Origin: BP-464 sp963825415
Lineage (GTDB): Bacteria; Actinomycetota; Thermoleophilia; Solirubrobacterales; Solirubrobacteraceae
DNA length: 64,000 nt
Direction: 5' to 3'
Assembly (NCBI GenBank): GCA_963825415.1
Contig: CAWGTD010000006.1
Span: 868,001 to 932,000 of the forward strand
Shown: in pieces, positions 53,811 to 63,802 of the stretch
How positions within the stretch are numbered: the stretch's first letter is position 1
Layout of the letters: each line of letters begins with the position of its first letter
Position numbers and translations under genes: made by a program
The notes under the pieces: model-generated
The model's database searches: none
What the model was told of the DNA's origin: nothing
The model's input: only the letters and a program-made list of their open reading frames with translations

Positions 53811-55589
53811 ATGGGAGGCATCGGGCGGCGCGCGATCGTCGTCGTTTCGGCGATCGCAGCGCTAACGCTGCCGACGAGCGCGGCCGCCCAGACCGGCCCG
53901 ACGCTGCCGACGAACGATCTTCAGAACCTGCTCGCGGCCACCGGTGGCCAGACGCCGGCGCAGGTGCCCTATCAGCGCAACGAGCCCGAGCTGAAGCCCG
54001 TTCCGCGAGCGAAGTGCGATGCGGGCTCGCGGCCGCTCGACGGTCAGCAAGGGCGGGTTCCGCAGTCGGCGATCGACTCGCCGGAAGCTGCCAACGGGTG
54101 GACGTGCAACCTGAGCGTGGTCAGCCACTACGGCGAGACGGCCGGTGGCTTTCGAACGTGGCGCTACACCGACATCAACGGCCACACGTGCGCGTTCTAC
54201 GACTCGTCGCTGCCGGCTCCGCTGGACGTCGTGAGCCTGGCGGCCGCCCCGACCGAGGGCGTGGTCGTGCTCGACATGACCGATCCGGCGCACCCGCTGC
54301 GCACGGACACGCTGACCGCCCCGGGGATGCTGTCGCCGCACGAGTCGCTGAACCTCAACACGCGCCGCGGCCTGCTCGCCGCGGAGCCCGGCACCGGCGG
54401 GACCGCCCCAGGCGAATTGTCGATCTACGACGTCAGCACCGACTGCCGGCACCCGATCCACCAGGCCGACTACACCGCCGCCCCGTTCGGCCACGAGAGC
54501 GGGTTCTCGCCCGACGGCAACACGTTCTGGGTCGCGGGCGGCCAGGGCGTCGCCGCCGTCGACGTCACCAACCCGAAGAACCCGAACACGATCCTGACGC
54601 TCAACATGTTCGCCCACGGGCTGAACCTCTCAGACGACGGCAACACGCTCTACGCCAGCAACCCGATCGACGGCGGCATCACGCTTCTGGACGTCAGCGA
54701 GATCCAGGCCCGCAAGCCCGACCCGCACGTGCGGGAGATCAGCCGGCTGACGTGGGACACCACGTCGGTGCCGCAGAACTCCAACCCGATCACGATCGAC
54801 GGCAAGCCCTACCTGCTCGAGTTCGACGAGTTCGCCTTCCGCTTCAACCCGGCGACGAACGAGGACAAGGCCGGCGCCGCGCGGCTGATCGACATCAGCG
54901 ACCCGGCCCATCCGCGCGTCGCCTCGAACCTGCGTCTCGAGGTCAACATGCCCGAGGCGCACAAGGCCGCCCACGACGACCCGTCGTTCGTGCCCGGCGC
55001 CGGCTTCACGTACGCCGCGCACTACTGCAACGTTCCCCGGGAGGTCGATCCCGAGATCGTCGCCTGCTCGTTCCTGAACTCGGGCCTGCGCGTTTTCAAC
55101 GTCGAGGACCCGCTGAACCCGCGCGAGGTCGCGTACTTCATCTCGCCGCCGGGCCAGTCGACCGGAGGCAAGGCGGACGCCGCCTTCTCCCAGCCGATCT
55201 TCGACCCCGAGCGCCGCCAGGTGTGGTTCACCGATGCGGTCACCGGCTTCTATGCCCTGAAGCTGGCCGACCCCGTCTGGCCGAACCCCGTCACGAAGCC
55301 GGTCGCGCGCTGCGCCTCCAAGCGCACCGAGGTCATCCACATCCGCCGGCCACGACACGGCCGCATCACCAAGGTCACGATCACCGTCGGCGGCAAGCGC
55401 GTCGGAGTCCGCCGCGTGGCCGGCCGCTACGTCGCGCGCATCGTCATGAGGGGGCGGCCCCGCGTGACGGTCCACGTCCGCATCCGCGTCCGCACCAGCA
55501 CCCACCGGACCTACAGCGACTCGCGGACCTATCACCCATGCAGGCCGGGGCCGAGGGCGGTTACACGGAGGGTCGGCGATCGATCATGA
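53811..55589 (+). CDS. Secreted LVIVD-repeat beta-propeller with a cysteine-bounded tail
   Basis: The 592-residue protein has a signal peptide (RRAIVVVSAIAALTLPTSAA) and LVIVD-type blades: VVVLDMTDPAHPL, ELSIYDVSTDCRHP, VAAVDVTNPKNPN, ARLIDISDPAHPRVAS, LRVFNVEDPLNPREVA. This fold is a seven-bladed propeller of unknown ligand. The final 85 residues (ARCASKRTEVIHIRRPRHGR...RTYHPCRPG) form the same type of basic, two-cysteine beta module seen at the ends of two CocE-type hydrolases in this window. The start is set by the ATG at 53811 directly before the signal peptide. Confidence 0.85.
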   Translation: MGGIGRRAIVVVSAIAALTLPTSAAAQTGPTLPTNDLQNLLAATGGQTPAQVPYQRNEPELKPVPRAKCDAGSRPLDGQQGRVPQSAIDSPEAANGWTCNLSVVSHYGETAGGFRTWRYTDINGHTCAFYDSSLPAPLDVVSLAAAPTEGVVVLDMTDPAHPLRTDTLTAPGMLSPHESLNLNTRRGLLAAEPGTGGTAPGELSIYDVSTDCRHPIHQADYTAAPFGHESGFSPDGNTFWVAGGQGVAAVDVTNPKNPNTILTLNMFAHGLNLSDDGNTLYASNPIDGGITLLDVSEIQARKPDPHVREISRLTWDTTSVPQNSNPITIDGKPYLLEFDEFAFRFNPATNEDKAGAARLIDISDPAHPRVASNLRLEVNMPEAHKAAHDDPSFVPGAGFTYAAHYCNVPREVDPEIVACSFLNSGLRVFNVEDPLNPREVAYFISPPGQSTGGKADAAFSQPIFDPERRQVWFTDAVTGFYALKLADPVWPNPVTKPVARCASKRTEVIHIRRPRHGRITKVTITVGGKRVGVRRVAGRYVARIVMRGRPRVTVHVRIRVRTSTHRTYSDSRTYHPCRPGPRAVTRRVGDRS

Positions 55590-55596
55590 TTGCTCC

Positions 55597-56028
55597 ATGC
55601 GCTCGATCGTGGTGGGTACCGATGGTTCGAAGGACGCGGAGCTGGCGGTCGAGCGGGCCGCCGAGATCGCCAAGTCCACCGGAGCGCGCGTGCATCTGGT
55701 CACCGTCATGGCCGACAGCTCGATCCACGAGCCGATCGCGTCGAGTGCCAAAACCGAGTCCGTGGACATGGGCGGTATTGCCGAAAGTGTTCTCGCGCGG
55801 GCCCTGAGAACGCTCGAAGCCGAGGGGATCGACGCGGAGAGCCACACCAGGCAGGGCGACCCGGCGCGCGCGCTGATCGAGGCCGCCGAGGAACTCGATG
55901 CGGACCTCATCATCGTCGGCGCTCGCGGCAAGTCGGGCCTGGAGCGCTTCCTGCTCGGCAGCGTGTCGAGCAAGCTGTCCCATTACGCGGACAGGAGCGT
56001 CATGGTCGTCAGGAAGCCGGCCGCTTAG
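55597..56028 (+). CDS. Universal stress protein (UspA family)
   Basis: The 143-residue protein (MRSIVVGTDGSKDAELAVER) has the ATP-binding motif G-x2-G-x9-GS (GARGKSGLERFLLGSVS) and a final strand SVMVVRKPA. It is one complete Usp domain that probably binds ATP and acts in stress survival. It begins 7 bp after the previous stop and may share that transcript. Confidence 0.93.
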   Translation: MRSIVVGTDGSKDAELAVERAAEIAKSTGARVHLVTVMADSSIHEPIASSAKTESVDMGGIAESVLARALRTLEAEGIDAESHTRQGDPARALIEAAEELDADLIIVGARGKSGLERFLLGSVSSKLSHYADRSVMVVRKPAA

Positions 56029-56073
56029 CCCGCCGGCCGCTTCGAGCAGCACCCGACGGGTCATACTCGGCCG

Positions 56074-56610
56074 GTGAAGGCCGCCGTCGCCGTGCTCGCC
56101 GTGGGTGCGTTCACCGTCGCCGGCTGTGGTGGCGACGACAAGCCCGGGCCGCCGGTGCGGCTGAAGATCGACGCGCCTTCCGACGGCACCGTGCTGCATC
56201 GGTCGTCGGTCGAGGTGAGCGGGCGGGTTGCCCCGGCCGGGACGGGCGTCATGGTCGAGGGCGAGTCGGTGGCGGTCCGCGGTGGACGATTCGTGACGAC
56301 GGTGGACCTGGACCCCGGCACGAACCTCGTCGACGTCTTCGCCGGAAGGAGCGGGTCGGTTCCCGTGATGGTCGCCCTGCGGGTGCGGCGCGAGGTCGAT
56401 GTCCGCGTTCCGGAACTCGGAGGCGCGACGCCGGAGGACGCCGAGGACGCGCTGGCCGCGGTCGGGCTGCAGACCGATCTCGACAAGTCGGGCGGGATCA
56501 TCGAGCTGCTGCTGCCCGAGGACGCGCGGGTGTGCGACACCGACCCGGGGTCGGGGAGCCTCGTGCCGCCCGGGACCACGGTCACGGTGCACGTCGCGAA
56601 GCTCTGCTGA
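56074..56610 (+). CDS. Lipoprotein with an Ig-like and a PASTA-like domain
   Basis: The GTG start gives 178 residues. A lipobox (FTVAGCGG, Cys18) marks it as a lipoprotein. Residues 30-105 look like an Ig/glucodextranase-type beta domain (IDAPSDGTVLHRSSVEVSGR). Residues 110-178 resemble a PASTA domain (VPELGGATPEDAEDALAAVG, ending DPGSGSLVPPGTTVTVHV) with two cysteines. PASTA domains bind muropeptides and usually sit on PknB-type kinases. The kinase encoded next door on the opposite strand lacks PASTA, so this lipoprotein may supply that sensing, by inference. Confidence 0.78.
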   Translation: MKAAVAVLAVGAFTVAGCGGDDKPGPPVRLKIDAPSDGTVLHRSSVEVSGRVAPAGTGVMVEGESVAVRGGRFVTTVDLDPGTNLVDVFAGRSGSVPVMVALRVRREVDVRVPELGGATPEDAEDALAAVGLQTDLDKSGGIIELLLPEDARVCDTDPGSGSLVPPGTTVTVHVAKLC

Positions 56611-56613
56611 CGG

Positions 56614-58056
<1,443 letters not shown>

Positions 58057-58085
58057 CGGCGTCAGTCTGACGCCCTGTGCGCGCG

Positions 58086-58313
58086 TTAGAGCGGCAGCGA
58101 CTCGGCGATCGGCAGCAGCGCGGCCACTTGGCTGCGCGCGTCGGCGCTCTTCTGCCCCGCCCGGCGATAGGACGCCGCGAGGCGCTCGAGGAGGATCGCG
58201 TGCTGGCGCAGGAAGAACCGCGCCTCGGGGTCGCGTGCCTCGTCGGCCGCCGCCCGCGCCGCGTCGGCGGCCTCGGCGGCGATCTCGTGGGCGTCGCGGG
58301 CGGGGAACTCCAT
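58086..58313 (-). CDS. Small helical protein, unrecognised
   Basis: The ATG at 58313 gives a 75-residue, Ala/Arg-rich helical protein (MEFPARDAHEIAAEAADAAR, later RFFLRQHAILLERLAASYRR). It lacks membrane segments or motifs. It lies upstream of the kinase gene on the same strand (29-bp gap), so the two may form an operon. A longer reading from 58493 would run into the divergent signal peptide region. Confidence 0.62.
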   Translation of the reverse strand: MEFPARDAHEIAAEAADAARAAADEARDPEARFFLRQHAILLERLAASYRRAGQKSADARSQVAALLPIAESLPL

Positions 58314-58395
58314 GACCAAGACCCTACGAGTGCGGCTAAGCGGCCTGCTAATGCCGCCCGAGCAAGAAACGGCCCGCTCAGGCGTTGTAGTTGAC

Positions 58396-59820
58396 GTGTC
58401 ACGGACGATCGCCGCGCTCACCTGCGCCGTCGCAAGCCTGCTGATCGCCGCCGCCGGCCCGGCGGTGGCCAAGCCGGTCGACGACGGCTGCACGCAGAAC
58501 AGCCCCTACTCGTCGCCGTGCGTGGGCTTGACCAAGCTCGCCGAGGCCGGCGCCGCCGAGTGCCGCAAGGCCGGGGCGCCCGACGAGAACTGCGTCATGC
58601 CCGCCGGACACGACAACCTGGGGGCCGAGCGCGCCGCGTACGCGAACTCATCGGTGCACCGCGCCGCGCAGTTCCAATACCGCCTCGGCAGCAGCCTGCC
58701 GTTCCGCGACGCTCAGTGGCTTGGCACGCACAACTCGTTCAACAGCTTCGCCAACGGCGAGACGGTCTCGCACCTGGACTCCAACCAGCAGCTGACGCTC
58801 GCCCAGCAGCTCGACCTCGACATCCGCAGCCTCGAGCTCGACCTCCACTGGATCCGCAGCGCGCACGCCAACGGCTCCGAGGCCGTCGTGGTCTGCCACG
58901 GCCGCGGGCCCGAGGAACAGAACGCCGGCTGCACCACCGAGCCGCTCCTCTCAGACGTGCTGCCCGAGCTCGCCACGTGGCTCGACGCCGACGGCCACCG
59001 CGATCAGGTGCTGCTGCTCTACCTCGAGGACAACCTCGGCAACGCCGCCGGCTACGCGCAGGCCGTCGCCCAGCTCGAGGCCGGGCTCAAGCGCGCCGAC
59101 GGCAGCTCGCTGATCTTCCATCCGGACCCCGCCGACAAGACCGACAAGGGCTGCACCAACCTGCCGCTCGACGTCTCGCGCGACGACGTCGTCGCGGCCC
59201 GGGCGCAGATCGTCATGGTCGGCAACTGCCGCAGCGGCTGGGCGGCGGACGTCTTCGGCTGGGACGACGTCCACGTCGAGAGCGGGAGCACGCCGGGCTA
59301 CCAGGCGTCGCCCGCCTGCGACGCCACCTACGGGCCCGACGTCTACGCGGCGAAGATGGTCCGCTACTACGAGGACAGCACGTGGCTTTCGGCCACCGTC
59401 GACGGCGGCTCGCCGAGCGACCGTGACGCGTCGCGGCTCACGCCGGCGAAGGTCGCGGCGATGACGCGCTGCGGCGTCAACCTCTTCGGCTTCGACCAGC
59501 TGCTGCCGTCCGACGGGCGGCTCGAGGCCTCGATCTGGAGCTGGGCGGCCGACCAGCCCGCCCCGGCGGCCGGCGCGTGCACCGTGCAGGGCGCCGACGG
59601 CCGCTGGTCGAGCGCGTCGTGCAAGGGGCACCGGCCCGCCGCGTGTCGCAGCGCCAACGGCGGCTGGGTCCTCACGCCGTCGACCTCTGTCACGTCGGCA
59701 TCCAAGACATGCACCAAGCGCCAGGCCACCTTCACGGTGCCGCGCTCCGGCGAGGAGAACGCTCGCCTGCGCCAGGCCGCCGGCGACCAGGCAGTCTGGC
59801 TCGCCTACCGCGCCACGTAG
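58396..59820 (+). CDS. Secreted PLC-like phosphodiesterase
   Basis: The GTG at 58396 gives 474 residues with a signal peptide (VSRTIAALTCAVASLLIAAA). The core has QWLGTHNSFNSFANG (first active-site His), LDLDIRSLELDLHW (metal and acid residues) and VVVCHGRGPEEQ (second His), typical of PI-PLC-X-like TIM barrels. Several cysteines suggest disulfides. The C-terminal 90 residues (CTVQGADGRWSSASCKGHRP, then AACRSANGGWVL) resemble a lectin-like tail. Substrate unknown; phosphoinositides or glycerophospho-polymers are possible. A TGTAGT -10-like box (58386-58391) just before the GTG suggests a leaderless transcript. Confidence 0.8.
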   Translation: MSRTIAALTCAVASLLIAAAGPAVAKPVDDGCTQNSPYSSPCVGLTKLAEAGAAECRKAGAPDENCVMPAGHDNLGAERAAYANSSVHRAAQFQYRLGSSLPFRDAQWLGTHNSFNSFANGETVSHLDSNQQLTLAQQLDLDIRSLELDLHWIRSAHANGSEAVVVCHGRGPEEQNAGCTTEPLLSDVLPELATWLDADGHRDQVLLLYLEDNLGNAAGYAQAVAQLEAGLKRADGSSLIFHPDPADKTDKGCTNLPLDVSRDDVVAARAQIVMVGNCRSGWAADVFGWDDVHVESGSTPGYQASPACDATYGPDVYAAKMVRYYEDSTWLSATVDGGSPSDRDASRLTPAKVAAMTRCGVNLFGFDQLLPSDGRLEASIWSWAADQPAPAAGACTVQGADGRWSSASCKGHRPAACRSANGGWVLTPSTSVTSASKTCTKRQATFTVPRSGEENARLRQAAGDQAVWLAYRAT

Positions 59821-59821
59821 C

Positions 59822-60625
59822 TCAGGCCTCGCCCAACACCGTCGCCTGCAGACGGCGCATGCCGGCCAGCCAGCGGTCGTAGTCCGAGCCCTTGCGCTGG
59901 AAGTACGTCAGCACCTCGGGGTGCGGCAAGACCAGGAAGGTCTCGGCGCGCAGCGTCTCAACCACCGCGTCGGCCACCTGCTCGGGTTCGAGCACGTTGC
60001 CGGCCATGCGCACCACGTCGGTCGCCTTCGGCGCGTCGTCGGTCGCCAGCCCGGCGTTGAGCATCGCTGTGTTCACGCCCTGCGGACACAGGCAGCTGAC
60101 GCGCACGCCGCGGGCGCCATACGTCACCGACAGCCACTCGGCGAACGCTACCGCCGCGTGCTTGGTCACCGCATAGGGGGCCGAGCCGATCTGCGTGAGC
60201 AGACCGGCCGCCGACGCGGTGGTCAGGAAGTAGCCCTCGCCGCGTTCGAGCCAGCCGGGCAGCAACGCCTGCGCGGCGGTGATGTGCGAGCGGATGTTGA
60301 CGCCGAAGGCGAGGTCCCAGACGTCGGTGGACTCCTCGAGACCCAGCCCCACCGCAACTCCGGCGTTGGCGCAGAAGAGGTCGACCGGGCCGAACGCCGC
60401 CTCGGCACGCGCGACGAGGTCGCGCACCTGCGCGTCGTCGGCCACGTCGCACGCGACGGCGACGGCCTGCGCGCCGATCTCGGCCGCCACCTTCTCGGCG
60501 CCTTCGCCGTCGAGGTCGGCGACCACCACGCCCTTCGCCCCGTCGTCGGCGAAACGCAACGCCAGCGCGCGACCGATCCCCGACGCGCCCCCCGTGACGA
60601 CCACGACCTTCTCGGCGATCTCCAT
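59822..60625 (-). CDS. Short-chain dehydrogenase/reductase
   Basis: The 267-residue NAD(P)-dependent enzyme has TGGASGIGRALALRFA, CANAGVAVG, the catalytic TTASAAGLL and YAVTKHAAVAFAE, and ADLD at the end of strand two, suggesting NAD preference. The substrate cannot be told. It is convergent with the PLC-like gene, separated by 1 bp. Confidence 0.9.
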   Translation of the reverse strand: MEIAEKVVVVTGGASGIGRALALRFADDGAKGVVVADLDGEGAEKVAAEIGAQAVAVACDVADDAQVRDLVARAEAAFGPVDLFCANAGVAVGLGLEESTDVWDLAFGVNIRSHITAAQALLPGWLERGEGYFLTTASAAGLLTQIGSAPYAVTKHAAVAFAEWLSVTYGARGVRVSCLCPQGVNTAMLNAGLATDDAPKATDVVRMAGNVLEPEQVADAVVETLRAETFLVLPHPEVLTYFQRKGSDYDRWLAGMRRLQATVLGEA

Positions 60626-60684
60626 GCCACGGCTCTTATCACGGCCGCGCCGGCGTCCGCGTGCCGACAGCCGGCGGTTCGGCC

Positions 60685-60712
60685 TTGACAGTTCTCAGAT
60701 GAACGCTACAGT
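60685..60712 (+). promoter_or_regulatory. Strong sigma-70-type promoter before the ECF sigma gene
   Basis: A consensus TTGACA (60685-60690) and a TACAGT (60707-60712) are 16 bp apart. The start codon is at 60781, leaving an untranslated leader of about 60 nt. This reads as a housekeeping promoter rather than ECF autoregulation. Confidence 0.65.
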
Positions 60713-60780
60713 TCGCCCAACTGGAGGTGCGTCGGCCAGGACCGGCTGGCGCCCAGTCGACAGACAGGGGATGGGACTTG

Positions 60781-61554
60781 ATGACCACGGACACGTGTCG
60801 TCAGTACGCATGGAACGCGTCGGCCGGGAGGGCAGACGCGCCGGACGAGGAGCTCGTGGCCGCTGTGCGCGGCGGGCACAACGACGCCTTCGGCTACCTG
60901 TTCGCCCGCTACCAGCAGCGCGTCGCCGCCTACGTGGGGCGCATGGTCGGCAGCCGCGAGCATGCCGAGGAGATCGCCCAGGAGGCGTTCATCTCCGCGT
61001 TGCGCCGGATGCGTGAGACCCAACAGATGATCGCCTTCAGGCCGTGGATCTACGGCATCGCCCGCAACGCGGCGATCGACCACCTGCGCGCTCGCTCACG
61101 CCGCGGCGCGGAGGTCGACCTGCACGCCGTCGAGGTCACCCTCGGCGACTCGGGTCGTTCGTCCTCCACGGCGCCCGGTCCCGAGGCCGCACTCGAGAGC
61201 AAGCAGACGATGCAGGACCTCCAGGGCGCCTTCGGCGGGCTCACCGACGCCCACCACCAGATCCTGATCCTGCGCGAGCTCGAGGGCCTCAGCTACGACA
61301 AGATCGGCGAACGGCTGGGAATGTCGCGTTCGCAGGTCGAGAGCACGCTCTTCCGCGCGCGCCGCAGGCTCGAGGAGGAGTACGACGAGCTGGTCAGCGG
61401 CGAGCGCTGCGAGCGCGTGCGCGCGAGCATCACGCGCAGCGCCACGCGGACGCTGGGCGTCCGCGACGAGGCACGGCTTCAGCGCCACGTCTCGTATTGC
61501 CAGCACTGCCGCCGCGAGGCACGGCGGGCCCAGCTGGTCGCCGCCGCTGCCTAG
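60781..61554 (+). CDS. ECF sigma factor with a fused zinc-finger-like C-terminal tail
   Basis: The ATG at 60781 gives 257 residues. Region 2 is FGYLFARYQQRVAAYVGRMV with EEIAQEAFISALRRMRE; region 4 is LTDAHHQILILRELEGLSYD with KIGERLGMSRSQVESTLFRA. After region 4 an extra 60 residues contain ERCERVRASITRS and LQRHVSYCQHCRREARR. The Cys...His-x3-Cys-x2-Cys pattern is that of a zinc-binding anti-sigma (ZAS) motif. The tail may therefore keep the sigma factor off until zinc or redox change. No separate anti-sigma gene follows. Confidence 0.85.
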   Translation: MTTDTCRQYAWNASAGRADAPDEELVAAVRGGHNDAFGYLFARYQQRVAAYVGRMVGSREHAEEIAQEAFISALRRMRETQQMIAFRPWIYGIARNAAIDHLRARSRRGAEVDLHAVEVTLGDSGRSSSTAPGPEAALESKQTMQDLQGAFGGLTDAHHQILILRELEGLSYDKIGERLGMSRSQVESTLFRARRRLEEEYDELVSGERCERVRASITRSATRTLGVRDEARLQRHVSYCQHCRREARRAQLVAAAA

Positions 61555-61634
61555 CGCCGCAACATCGACAGCTCGAAGTTGCGCAGAACCTCCAGCCGGC
61601 CAGGAGGGCCGATCGGTGGGCGGAATCCGCCGGC

Positions 61635-61922
61635 GTGTCCACCACCCTGCTCGATCGCCCCGTTGCGGCCGATCCGCTCCTGCTTCATGCATTCGCCCGC
61701 CGCGACCGGCCCCTCGGCGTCGGCGACCTGCTGCGGGCCATGAGCGGCACCGGCGTCCACCTCTCCCACCTGATTGCGACGCTCGCCGACGAGCTGGCCG
61801 CCGGCCGCCTGGCGGCCCGGGGCTATCGCTCCGACGCCCGCGGGCGGCCGTTCGGCCCGCGGCTCTACGAGCTCACGCCCGAGGGCTGGGAGGTCGTCGC
61901 GGCCGACCGCCTCGCCGTCTAG
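61635..61922 (+). CDS. Small winged-helix protein
   Basis: The GTG at 61635 gives 95 residues (VSTTLLDRPVAADPLLLHAF) with a predicted winged helix: LGVGDLLRAMSGTGVHLSHL, then IATLADELAAGRLAARGYRS, and YELTPEGWEVV. The shape is PadR/MarR-like without extra domains. Such proteins usually bind DNA as dimers. It lies 80 bp after the ECF sigma gene and may be in its operon. The start is chosen because upstream codons lack protein character. Confidence 0.65.
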   Translation: MSTTLLDRPVAADPLLLHAFARRDRPLGVGDLLRAMSGTGVHLSHLIATLADELAAGRLAARGYRSDARGRPFGPRLYELTPEGWEVVAADRLAV

Positions 61923-62348
61923 CTACACCGAAGGCTCGGCGACCGCGACGACGTACGGCGTCAGCGCCTCGCGCACGTCGGCGGGAATCGCCTTCTTGGA
62001 CTTCGTCGGCGGATCGATGAAGACGTGGCGGAAGCTGCCCTCCGCCAAGCGTTCGCCGTCACGCGTGATCGCGTAGGAGCTGACCATCGAGGTGTCTCCG
62101 AGGCGCTCGATTCCGATCTCGATCTCGATCAGCTCATCGAACCGAGCCGGGGCGTAATAGCGGATGCTCATCTCGGCGACGACGAGGTCGGTCCCCGCCT
62201 CGATCATCGCCTGGTAGGAGCCGAGTGCCGTGCGCCACAGCTCGGTCAGCGCGAGGTCGTAGTACTCCGGATAGCGCGCGAAGTAGACGACCTCCTGCGG
62301 GTCGCACTCCTGGTAGCGGACCCGCAGGGCGTGGCGGAAGTGCGCCAT
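61923..62348 (-). CDS. Hot-dog fold acyl-CoA thioesterase (4HBT/YbgC-like)
   Basis: The ATG at 62348 gives 141 residues. The catalytic region is VRYQECDPQEVVYFARYPEY, with Asp in the usual place for the 4-hydroxybenzoyl-CoA thioesterase family. The central helix and strands (TDLVVAEMSIRYYAPARFDE) follow the pattern. It hydrolyses an acyl-CoA, identity unknown. It is convergent with the winged-helix gene with no gap. Confidence 0.88.
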   Translation of the reverse strand: MAHFRHALRVRYQECDPQEVVYFARYPEYYDLALTELWRTALGSYQAMIEAGTDLVVAEMSIRYYAPARFDELIEIEIGIERLGDTSMVSSYAITRDGERLAEGSFRHVFIDPPTKSKKAIPADVREALTPYVVAVAEPSV

Positions 62349-62395
62349 GGCGGCCGAGCCTAATGGCCCGGCCGCCACGCGGAACTACGGCGCAC

Positions 62396-63058
62396 TTAGG
62401 CGCAGCTCGGCCAGGGGGTCGTGCCGGACCGCGCCAGGAGCTTGGCCGCCATCCGATCCTGGACGGCTTCCGGCGCGCGCGCCGGGTCGCCGGTGCCGCC
62501 GAGGGCACGCCAGGTCGCACGGCTGAACTGGTACTTGCCGCGGTACAGACCGCCCGCCGACACGGCACGCGGGTTGCCTCCCGACTCGCATGCGGCGATG
62601 CGCGCGAGCATGGCCGAAGCGGCCCGCCCGGTGGCGCGATTGGTCTCGACGGCGGGGGCTGTGGCGATGCCCAGCGCGCGGCGCGTCTGCGGGCCGACGA
62701 TGCCGTCGACCAGCAGGCCGTTGCGGCGCTGGAAGGCGCGCACGGCGCGCCGGGTCACGGCGTCGTACGAACCGGTCGTCGCGATGCCCAGCGCACGCTG
62801 GACGGCGATCACGCCGGAGCCGTGGCTGCCGGCGGTGAGCAGCCCGGAGGACTGCCCGGAGGATGTGGCCGCCGCGAGGGTCAGCGGCGCGGCGAGCGCC
62901 AGCGCCCCCAACGCGATGGCGAGGGTGCTCGCACCGCCGTGGGTCCGGCGCCGGCGGGAGCGCGCGCGCAGGGAGAAAGCCCGGCGGGAGCGCGAGTTTG
63001 CGAGGGATTCCTGGCAGGCGGCGCGAATGGCTCGGTCGTCGTCAGGCGAACGGGTCAC
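62396..63058 (-). CDS. Rpf-like cell-wall lysin with a peptidoglycan-binding domain
   Basis: The 220-residue protein has a basic N-terminus, a membrane/signal helix (STLAIALGALALAAPLTLAA), and a PG_binding_1 domain (VIAVQRALGIATTGSYDAVT, then RRAVRAFQRRNGLLVDGIVG). The C-terminal Rpf/transglycosylase-like domain is LARIAACESGGNPRAVSAGG, then YRGKYQFSRATWRALGGTG. The ESGGN Glu is the expected catalytic acid. It probably cleaves peptidoglycan during growth resumption. The gene sits directly downstream of a c-di-AMP riboswitch, as Rpf genes do in Streptomyces. Confidence 0.9.
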   Translation of the reverse strand: MTRSPDDDRAIRAACQESLANSRSRRAFSLRARSRRRRTHGGASTLAIALGALALAAPLTLAAATSSGQSSGLLTAGSHGSGVIAVQRALGIATTGSYDAVTRRAVRAFQRRNGLLVDGIVGPQTRRALGIATAPAVETNRATGRAASAMLARIAACESGGNPRAVSAGGLYRGKYQFSRATWRALGGTGDPARAPEAVQDRMAAKLLARSGTTPWPSCA

Positions 63059-63078
63059 TACGAGTGCTCCTTGTCGTC

Positions 63079-63215
63079 GCGCCTACGGGGTTAGCTGACG
63101 GGCTCGCGCTCTTGCGCTACACCGCGATTCACGCGGCGATTCGCCCCGGGCCGAGACGGACTCGACCAGTGGTTCCCCCGTTCCCAGGCGCCTGGGCGGC
63201 CCGGGACTCGGCGTG
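63079..63215 (-). ncRNA. c-di-AMP riboswitch (ydaO/yuaA class)
   Basis: On the minus strand the order of conserved segments matches the class: GCCGAGTCC, GGGGGAACCA, GGGGCGAATC, and the 3' block CGTCAGCTAACCCCGTAGG. It lies about 20 nt upstream of the Rpf-like start, so it controls that gene. In actinobacteria this class represses wall-hydrolase genes when c-di-AMP is high. Boundaries are approximate. Confidence 0.9.
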
Positions 63216-63412
63216 TATTGCTCTACATCCAAGCACATCGAACGGCTGTTCGTCTCATTCCTTTGTCCAGAACAGTGCTCCCGGACGCCTGGGATGCCGA
63301 TAGTTGGAGTGCAGGACAAGGCCATCCCCGAAAAACGGCACCCCCGTCGCGAGGCGGGTTCGCAAAGCCAGGGATCTCTCCGAGATAGCCCGGTTGCCGA
63401 AAGGAACAAGCC

Positions 63413-63670
63413 ATGTGGAGTACATCCGCTCCTAGCCCCGCCCCCCTCTCTGCCGAGGCCGGATCGGTGCTGGCCGCCCTCATCCAGGCAGCAAACGGCA
63501 CCGGCCTGCGCCTGAACGACCTTTCTGAGCGCACCGGGCTCCCCACCGGCCACGTCGGCCGGCACCTGCGCACCCTCGAGCGCGACCGTCTCGCCCGCTA
63601 CAGCGTCGGAACGTGGCGTGCCACGGCCCGCGGCGAGGATCACCCCGCCGCCGGCTCGATCGCCGCCTGA
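63413..63670 (+). CDS. Small winged-helix protein
   Basis: The 85-residue protein (MWSTSAPSPAPLSAEAGSVL) has an AAGA.. start codon context with AAAGGA about 8 bp upstream. The fold is a MarR/IclR-like winged helix: LIQAANGTGLRLNDLSERTG, then LPTGHVGRHLRTLERDRLAR. It has no ligand domain. It is divergent from the riboswitch-controlled lysin; regulation of that gene is possible but not shown. Confidence 0.68.
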   Translation: MWSTSAPSPAPLSAEAGSVLAALIQAANGTGLRLNDLSERTGLPTGHVGRHLRTLERDRLARYSVGTWRATARGEDHPAAGSIAA

Positions 63671-63691
63671 ACCGCAGCGAAAGCAGCCTCC

Positions 63692-63710
63692 GTGTGAGCA
63701 GCGCTCACAC
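63692..63710. repeat. TGTGA-type palindrome 1
   Basis: GTGTGAGCAGCGCTCACAC has 8-bp arms around a 3-bp centre. It lies 22 bp after the winged-helix stop. It resembles the next palindrome but has a 7-bp gap between TGTGA and TCACA. It could also be a terminator. Confidence 0.55.
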
Positions 63711-63743
63711 GGGTAGCACCACAGGCCATGGCCCTGATGCCCC

Positions 63744-63761
63744 GTGTGACGGTCGTCACAC
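63744..63761. promoter_or_regulatory. CRP/GlxR-type operator
   Basis: GTGTGACGGTCGTCACAC contains TGTGA-N6-TCACA, the exact consensus of Crp-family sites such as GlxR or Crp in actinobacteria. It lies 42 bp upstream of the last gene's start codon, close to or overlapping its promoter. Confidence 0.65.
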
Positions 63762-63802
63762 AAGCGCAACGGGGACGGTGGCCTTCCTGTTGGGGACAGG
63801 GC

